From contig JAFSEB010000080.1 of NCBI GenBank assembly GCA_017435905.1, positions 1 through 64,000 on the forward strand: 64,000 nt of DNA, given 5' to 3'. The DNA comes from Clostridia bacterium. GTDB taxonomy: Bacteria; Bacillota; Clostridia; Christensenellales; CAG-138. The notes under the pieces are model-generated. The model searched no databases and was not told the origin of the DNA. It saw only the letters and a program-made list of their open reading frames with translations. Below are positions 59,504-64,000 of the stretch, in pieces; the first letter of the stretch is position 1, and the number at the start of each line of letters is the position of its first letter. A program made the position numbers and the translations under genes.

Positions 59504-60730
59504 ATGGAACAAAACAGGCTGAACCAACCGAATCAAAAGCATTCCGGCACCGCTGCACTTCTGTGCATGCTGGCGCTGATGGCGTTTGCTTACGTGCTCC
59601 TGCACGACCTTCTCGGCGGCACGCTGCTCGCCCATTCCGCATGGGACAGCTATACCCTGCAGGCCATGGCTTGGCGCCGGGGAAGCCTGTCCCTCGGGCA
59701 AAACTATCCGTGGCTGGAGCTTGCGGTGTATGAGGGGGAATACTTCGTCTCCTTCCCTCCCTTCCCCTCCGTGGTGATGCTGCCCTTTACCTTCATTTTC
59801 GGTGAAAACACCCCCAACAACCTGATCGTTGCTGCGGTCACGATGGCATCTGCCGCCCTCGCTTTCCGCTGCCTGCGCCGCGCGGGCATGAAGGATGCCC
59901 ATTGCGCCCTCGGTGCGCTGTTTTTGACCTTCGGCAGCAACATGATGTGGATGAGCACCGATGGCGGCGTATGGTTCATGGCGCAGGCCATCAACATGCT
60001 GCTGCTTCTTTGGGCGCTTGATGCCGCCATGCTTGGGCGCCGCATCCTCGCCTATGCGCTCATCGCTCTGGCGGTGGGCTGCAGACCCTTCAGCGCACTT
60101 ATGTTCTTCCCCCTGTTTCTGTATTGTTACCTTGAGGACCGCGAAGAGGGGGTCGGCTTCCTTAAAACAGCGTTCAAACAATGGAAAGCCTTTCTCATCC
60201 CCATGGCGGTGGCAGCGGCTTACATGTGGTATAACGCTGCACGCTTCGATTCCGTACTGGAATTCGGTCACAACTACCTTCCCGAATTTACGGAGTCCGA
60301 ACACGGGCAGTTCCACCTTTCCTATATCCTCACGAACCTCAAAAACCTGCTCCTTCGCCCCGTTGCCCTCGAAAAGGATCTTTCCCTTTCCTATCCATTT
60401 TTTGACGGGTTCATGTTCTATGTGGCAAATCCCTTTTTCCTCGTCCTGTTCGGGGCGGTGATCGGCGATATCCGCCACAAAAGGATGGATGCCCTCCGCC
60501 TTGCGCTGCTTCTTTCGATGGCGGCAAACCTGCTGCTCCTTTGCTGGCACAAGACCCTTGGCGGCTGGCAGTTCGGCGCAAGGTATACCTGCGATATGCT
60601 CCCTGCCGCCCTCGCCTATTTCCTCCTCGGAAAGCGCACCGCCTTCCGCCGGTGGGAATGCATGGCAGCCGCCTTCGGCATTCTGTTTAATGTATACGGC
60701 GCTCTTGCAATGACCTTCCTTTACGGGTAA
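59504..60730 (+). CDS. Multi-pass membrane protein, GT-C glycosyltransferase-like
   Basis: 408 residues from the ATG at 59504; the upstream extension to 59426 overlaps the previous gene in another frame. About nine helices, with a first extracytoplasmic loop WDSYTLQAMAWRRGSLSLGQ of the kind found in polyprenyl-linked mannosyltransferase (PMT/ArnT-like) proteins. Substrate unknown. It begins 37 bases after the Spo0A-like gene, possibly in the same transcript. Confidence 0.7.
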   Translation: MEQNRLNQPNQKHSGTAALLCMLALMAFAYVLLHDLLGGTLLAHSAWDSYTLQAMAWRRGSLSLGQNYPWLELAVYEGEYFVSFPPFPSVVMLPFTFIFGENTPNNLIVAAVTMASAALAFRCLRRAGMKDAHCALGALFLTFGSNMMWMSTDGGVWFMAQAINMLLLLWALDAAMLGRRILAYALIALAVGCRPFSALMFFPLFLYCYLEDREEGVGFLKTAFKQWKAFLIPMAVAAAYMWYNAARFDSVLEFGHNYLPEFTESEHGQFHLSYILTNLKNLLLRPVALEKDLSLSYPFFDGFMFYVANPFFLVLFGAVIGDIRHKRMDALRLALLLSMAANLLLLCWHKTLGGWQFGARYTCDMLPAALAYFLLGKRTAFRRWECMAAAFGILFNVYGALAMTFLYG

Positions 60731-60795
60731 AATAGAAGCCGACACAACACAAAAAACAGCTTTTTCGCTGAAAAATCAACATAAGGAGAACAGAT

Positions 60796-61299
60796 ATGAT
60801 CATCATCGAAATGGAATCCTTCGGCACCATCAAGCTGGAGCTTGACGAGACCGCCGCTCCCAACACCGTAAAGAACTTCCGTTCCCTTGCCGCAAAGGGC
60901 TATTATGACGGCCTTACCTTCCACCGCATCATCCCCGGCTTCATGATCCAGGGCGGCTGCCCCGAAGGCAGCGGCATGGGCGGTCCCGGCTACCACATCC
61001 CCGGCGAATTCAAGGCCAACGGCTTTGACAACCCCATCAAGCATAAGCGCGGCGTGATCTCCATGGCCCGTGCCATGCATCCCGATTCCGCCGGTTCCCA
61101 GTTCTTCATCATGCATGAGGATGCGCCGCACCTTGACGGTCAGTATGCCGCTTTCGGCAAGGTCGTGGAAGGCATGGATGTGGTGGATGCCATCGCTTCC
61201 GTTCCCACCGGCATGATGGACCGCCCCAAGGTGATGGTCACCATCAAGAAGGTCACCCTTGAAAACGAAGGCGAAGTCGTTGAACCCGTAAAGCTGTAA
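60796..61299 (+). CDS. Peptidyl-prolyl cis-trans isomerase (cyclophilin)
   Basis: 167 residues without signal peptide. [60 protein letters not shown] and [16 protein letters not shown] contain the active-site Arg, Gln and Phe residues. Cytoplasmic protein-folding enzyme. AAGGAG before the ATG. Confidence 0.95.
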   Translation: MIIIEMESFGTIKLELDETAAPNTVKNFRSLAAKGYYDGLTFHRIIPGFMIQGGCPEGSGMGGPGYHIPGEFKANGFDNPIKHKRGVISMARAMHPDSAGSQFFIMHEDAPHLDGQYAAFGKVVEGMDVVDAIASVPTGMMDRPKVMVTIKKVTLENEGEVVEPVKL

Positions 61300-61310
61300 G
61301 AAAAAACCGC

Positions 61311-61338
61311 AAAAGCCGCTCCCGTGAGCGGCTTTTTT
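61311..61338 (+). terminator. Terminator of the cyclophilin gene
   Basis: AAAAGCCGCTC pairs with GAGCGGCTTTT, followed by a T-run. Confidence 0.85.
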
Positions 61339-61374
61339 CGTATAACGGAACGCCGTTTTCGCCACAATAGCGGT

Positions 61375-63012
61375 ATGAACAAAAAGCTTGATGCCATTGC
61401 AGCCCTGTTTGCCGCCATTGCGGAGAAAAAACCGGCGCCTATCTGTTTCGGCCCTGAAGAAGACCACGCTGCCTTTCTTGCGGCAAACATGCCCACGGCG
61501 GCCGACCTTGCCGCACAGCGGGAGACTGCGCTGCCGAAAATGCCCCATTTCCTCATTTGCCTGTTCCCGGGCGGCAGCGAAAAGGCAGCTGCCCGAACGG
61601 AAGTTTCCCTGAAAAAGCAAAGCTACGAAGCATGGTCGCTGATGCCCACGGAGCAGGAGGATTTCGATTTCATCATCTTCCTTGAAGCAGGGGATACACT
61701 TTCGGAGGATGCACTTTTTCGCTTTGCGAAGGCGCATTGCACCGCACCGGAGGCGGATATGCTCTATGCGGATGAGGATGTGCTGCTTGCGGACGGCAGC
61801 CGGGGCGAGGCCTGCTGCAAGGGCGATTTTTCCCGTATTACCGCCCTTTCCCACAATGCTGCCGGCAGACCCCTTGCCGTTTCAAGATCCCTTTACAAAA
61901 GGGCAGGCGGCATGCCCACGGCGGACAACATGAGCATCCCTGCAGCGGAATATGACTATGTGCTGCGGCTTTCCCGTTTTGCCAAAAAGGTCATCCATCT
62001 GCCGCACATCCTTTGCACACGAAGCAAGCGGCCGCTGCCCATTCCGTCGCAGGCAGGCATCAAAGCCCTTGAAGCATATATGAAAGCGGAGGGGCTCGAC
62101 GGCAGTGCCTCCACGGGCATTTGTGCAGGCAGTTTCCGCATCCGCCCTGCCCTCGCCGGCAAGGCAAAGACAGCCATCATCATCCCCAGCCGCAACAACA
62201 CGGATACGCTCAGGCGGCTGCTTGAAAGCATTGAGGAATACGAAGCCTTTGAAAAGTATTCCCTCATCATTGCGGATGCGGACAGCGACGACAGGCGTAC
62301 ACTTCGTTACTACGATATCCTTGAAACGAACAAAGCCGCAAAGGTCATCCGCTGCGGCACGAAAGGCTTTGCATCCCTCGCAAATGCAGCCGCAGGCAAG
62401 GCAAACTGCGAAACGCTGCTGTTTCTTGACAGCACTTGTGAGGTGCTTACGCCGGATTGGCTCCGTGCCATGCGTGAAATGCTGCAGCTGCCCGGCGTGG
62501 GTGCCGTGGGCGGCAAGCTCATCAGCCCAACAAGGCGCATCCTTTCCGCAGGGGCTGTGACAGGGCTGTGCGGCTGGGTGGGCACAGCGTACCGGAATGA
62601 GCCCGACAACACCGCCGAAGCACGAAAGAACACGTTCATCAACACGGCACGGCAGGTCACCCTTTTGAGCGGCAGCTGCATGATGCTCCGTGCAGCCACC
62701 TTTGAAAGCATGCGTGGGTTTGATGAAACCTTCCTTGAAGCCGGTGCGGATGCGGACCTTTGCCTGCGGCTGATGCGCAAAAACCTCGCCTGCGTGTATA
62801 CGCCCTTTGCATCGCTCATCCTGCACGGGGAGATGCCGCAAATCGCCAAGGCGGATCAAAAAACACGGCAGCGCTGCTACGATACGCTTCGTCCCCTGCT
62901 GGCGGAGGGCGATCCTTTTTGGAGTCCCAACTATTCTTATGATTCCTATGTGCCAACGCTCTGCACAGAGCGAAAGACACCCCTTGCCTGCAGGCAATAC
63001 GATACCGAATGA
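61375..63012 (+). CDS. Family 2 glycosyltransferase, two-domain
   Basis: 545 residues from the ATG at 61375; no good ribosome site is seen, and the longer frame runs into the terminator. The first half resembles an inactive or N-terminal GT2 unit (DFDFIIFLEAGDTLSEDALF, MLYADEDVLL). The second is a typical GT-A domain (TAIIIPSRNNTDTLRRLLES, SLIIADADSDD, ETLLFLDSTCEVLTPDWLRA, then GFDETFLEAGADADLCLRL). Transfers a sugar to a rhamnan/O-antigen-type polymer or protein; target unknown. Confidence 0.85.
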   Translation: MNKKLDAIAALFAAIAEKKPAPICFGPEEDHAAFLAANMPTAADLAAQRETALPKMPHFLICLFPGGSEKAAARTEVSLKKQSYEAWSLMPTEQEDFDFIIFLEAGDTLSEDALFRFAKAHCTAPEADMLYADEDVLLADGSRGEACCKGDFSRITALSHNAAGRPLAVSRSLYKRAGGMPTADNMSIPAAEYDYVLRLSRFAKKVIHLPHILCTRSKRPLPIPSQAGIKALEAYMKAEGLDGSASTGICAGSFRIRPALAGKAKTAIIIPSRNNTDTLRRLLESIEEYEAFEKYSLIIADADSDDRRTLRYYDILETNKAAKVIRCGTKGFASLANAAAGKANCETLLFLDSTCEVLTPDWLRAMREMLQLPGVGAVGGKLISPTRRILSAGAVTGLCGWVGTAYRNEPDNTAEARKNTFINTARQVTLLSGSCMMLRAATFESMRGFDETFLEAGADADLCLRLMRKNLACVYTPFASLILHGEMPQIAKADQKTRQRCYDTLRPLLAEGDPFWSPNYSYDSYVPTLCTERKTPLACRQYDTE

Positions 63013-63062
63013 CCGGACAAAAACTTTTTTGTATTTCCTGCCGATTTTTCAAAAACCGGGGC

Positions 63063-63090
63063 TTGACATTCTCCGCAAATACGATATAAT
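63063..63090 (+). promoter_or_regulatory. Promoter of tRNA-Glu
   Basis: TTGACA, 16 bases, TATAAT, 18 bases before the tRNA. Confidence 0.82.
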
Positions 63091-63108
63091 AGTTTGCGTG
63101 AGATTTGA

Positions 63109-63184
63109 GCTCGGTTCGTCTAGTGGCCTAGGACACCGCCCTCTCACGGCGGGAACAGGGGTTCGACTCCCCTACCGGGTGCCA
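63109..63184 (+). tRNA. tRNA-Glu (CTC)
   Basis: 76 nt with CCA. Acceptor GCTCGGT/ACCGGGT, anticodon loop CTCTCAC, T loop TTCGACT. Followed by its own terminator, then by a partial copy of its 3' end. Confidence 0.92.
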
Positions 63185-63189
63185 ACAAA

Positions 63190-63218
63190 AAACGCCTTCC
63201 AACGGAAGGCGTTTTTTT
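63190..63218 (+). terminator. Terminator of tRNA-Glu
   Basis: AACGCCTTCC pairs with GGAAGGCGTT, then TTTTT. Confidence 0.82.
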
Positions 63219-63349
63219 GTTGCCTTGATGAAGGGAGTCGAAGGGCGGATCAGAAAAGGCTGCGGTGCAGCGTTTTCCCGCCCCGGGAAATCGTGCCCAG
63301 GCGTGATGTGCGCTGCGTGGAACGCAAGCACGGCCTGCCGATGGCCGAT

Positions 63350-63372
63350 TTCGACTCCCCTACCGGGTGCCA
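63350..63372 (+). repeat. 23-bp duplicate of the tRNA-Glu 3' end (att-like)
   Basis: TTCGACTCCCCTACCGGGTG plus CCA, identical to 63162-63184 and 188 bp downstream. A partial inverted copy (GGGAGTCGAA) lies at 63233-63242. Duplicated tRNA 3' ends flank DNA integrated by tyrosine recombinases; the 165 bp between carries no gene, so this is at most a scar of a lost element. Confidence 0.75.
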
Positions 63373-63398
63373 AAAAAGCCCTATTTTAGGGCTTTTTT
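63373..63398 (+). terminator. Terminator after the tRNA-Glu duplicate
   Basis: AAAAGCCCT pairs with AGGGCTTTT, followed by TTC. A second stop hairpin following the copied tRNA end. Confidence 0.7.
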
Positions 63399-63451
63399 CT
63401 TTTGCTTGTTTGTAATATGTTTGTAATAGGGTTCTCATTCCTTTTCCGCTT

Positions 63452-63484
63452 CACACCCCCCCCCACGATTTGTGGGGGGGTGTT
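63452..63484 (-). terminator. C/G-run hairpin downstream of the minus-strand fragment
   Basis: ACA followed by nine C then AC pairs with GTG, seven G and TGT around GATTT. The homopolymer arms are unusual and could vary in length. It lies after the stop of the minus-strand frame ending at 63497. Confidence 0.5.
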
Positions 63485-63496
63485 GTGGTTTCTCGT

Positions 63497-63690
63497 TTAC
63501 ATCTCTCTCAGATGTTTAAGGCACATCTGGTATTTCTGCCGTTCTTTTTCGGAACCGGCTTCTTCCATCAGTTCCTCCATCTGTTCGATCATTTCTTCCT
63601 TGCCGTGGCCGCTGTAGCTGCCCCGGTAGGAGCGCCGGGAGCTGCGATAGCTGCCGTCATCGTAGCTTTCGCCGCCGTCACGGGCTGCAG
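63497..63690 (-). pseudogene. C-terminal fragment of a Ser/Arg-rich phage-type protein
   Basis: The frame reads DGGESYDDGSYRSSRRSYRG, SYSGHGKEEMIEQMEELMEE, then KERQKYQMCLKHLREM and stop. Ser/Tyr/Arg repeats followed by a short helical EEMIEQMEELMEEA tail are known from small hypothetical proteins in phages and their relatives. It joins, out of frame, to EamA transporter sequence at about 63690, so it is a broken or fused remnant. Confidence 0.5.
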
Positions 63691-63965
63691 CGTAAAGCCA
63701 AAGCCGCTGCAGACGATGGCAAGCCCCAGCACCGCCGCCCACTGCACACCGCCCGCAGGCAGGTGCGGCATTTCAAAGAGAAACCCGAATGCGAGCCCAA
63801 GCACGCCCATGGTGCCCACCTGCAGGATCCCAGGCACAAGGGGATCCTCTTTTTTTGACAGGCGGTCCGTCAGAATGATGGCGCAGGCGTACAGCAGTGC
63901 CGCCAGCAGGCAGAGAAACTCGCCGCTTTCAAAGGAAACAGCACCGCCCCGCAGCGTGTTTCACT
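63685..63965 (-). pseudogene. EamA-family transporter fragment
   Basis: LRGGAVSFESGEFLCLLAAL, LYACAIILTDRLSKKEDPLV and VLGLAIVCSGFGFTLQPV match the second half of EamA/DMT membrane exporters. An in-frame TGA lies at about 63960, before this segment, and the sequence changes after LQPV, where the missing helices should follow. Both ends are therefore broken; the gene is decayed, and the rest may be outside the window or lost. Confidence 0.6.
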
Positions 63966-64000
63966 CTTTCGTTACGGTATTGATTGCGCAAGGATACCGC

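Overview
The window looks like a chromosome segment from an endospore-forming Clostridia-type Firmicute, probably a gut anaerobe. The evidence is a gpr-spoIIP sporulation pair divergent from rpsT, a CotJC spore-coat gene, an orphan Spo0A output domain, Sigma-A promoters with TTGACA/TATAAT hexamers, strong GGAGG ribosome sites and mid-50s GC. There is no 16S rRNA, so the family is not assigned.

The most striking region is 1-18,545. A cotJC gene (manganese-catalase-like spore coat protein) is split in two. Its middle part lies at about 358-584 and its C-terminal part at 18,360-18,545. Between them is a 17.8 kb element that ends in a large serine recombinase. Joining the two halves at a shared GA dinucleotide restores an uninterrupted, in-frame CotJC, and the implied circular junction has matching inverted arms (ATGTTG-Y-T-Y-TTA at equal distance on both sides of GA), as expected of a serine-integrase attP. 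The layout resembles skin-type intervening elements that are excised during sporulation. The cargo is not a phage. It is a one-strand set of envelope genes: zinc-ribbon/low-complexity membrane protein, several lipoproteins, an AIM24-like protein, a DUF4428-like zinc protein and an SPFH protein with C-terminal zinc ribbons, plus an opposite-strand membrane-bound LuxR-type regulator. cotJC also breaks off at about 358, and a structured repeat lies at the window start (second copy near 49.4 kb).

18.9-37.8 kb is a peptide-uptake region: a DUF3899-like membrane protein, an Opp-type ABC transporter, an esterase, a KDPG aldolase, an M42 aminopeptidase, and a LysR regulator divergent from an M20 amidohydrolase, a proline-iminopeptidase-like hydrolase and a second dipeptide ABC transporter. 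37.8-43.0 kb is a vitamin-uptake locus: an ECF transporter operon (S, fused A-A, T, plus a DUF2284 protein) behind a structured, terminator-ended leader of unassigned class. It is divergent from a DUF4430 lipoprotein behind a cobalamin riboswitch. The likely substrate is a corrinoid.

43.1-49.2 kb carries a TIM-barrel isomerase, two GNAT enzymes, an orphan MsmK/UgpC-type sugar ABC ATPase, an LCP-family wall enzyme and asnA. 49.2-49.5 kb is a 280 bp MITE-like element. 49.5-56.4 kb has an XRE membrane regulator, spoIIP, gpr, rpsT and two tandem serine hydrolases. 56.6-64.0 kb contains an AbgT fragment, a DacF-type carboxypeptidase, five tRNAs (Val, Asp, Phe, Gly, Cys), an orphan Spo0A C-terminal domain, a GT-C-like membrane protein, a cyclophilin, a GT2 glycosyltransferase, tRNA-Glu with a duplicated 3' end, and a decayed EamA transporter.
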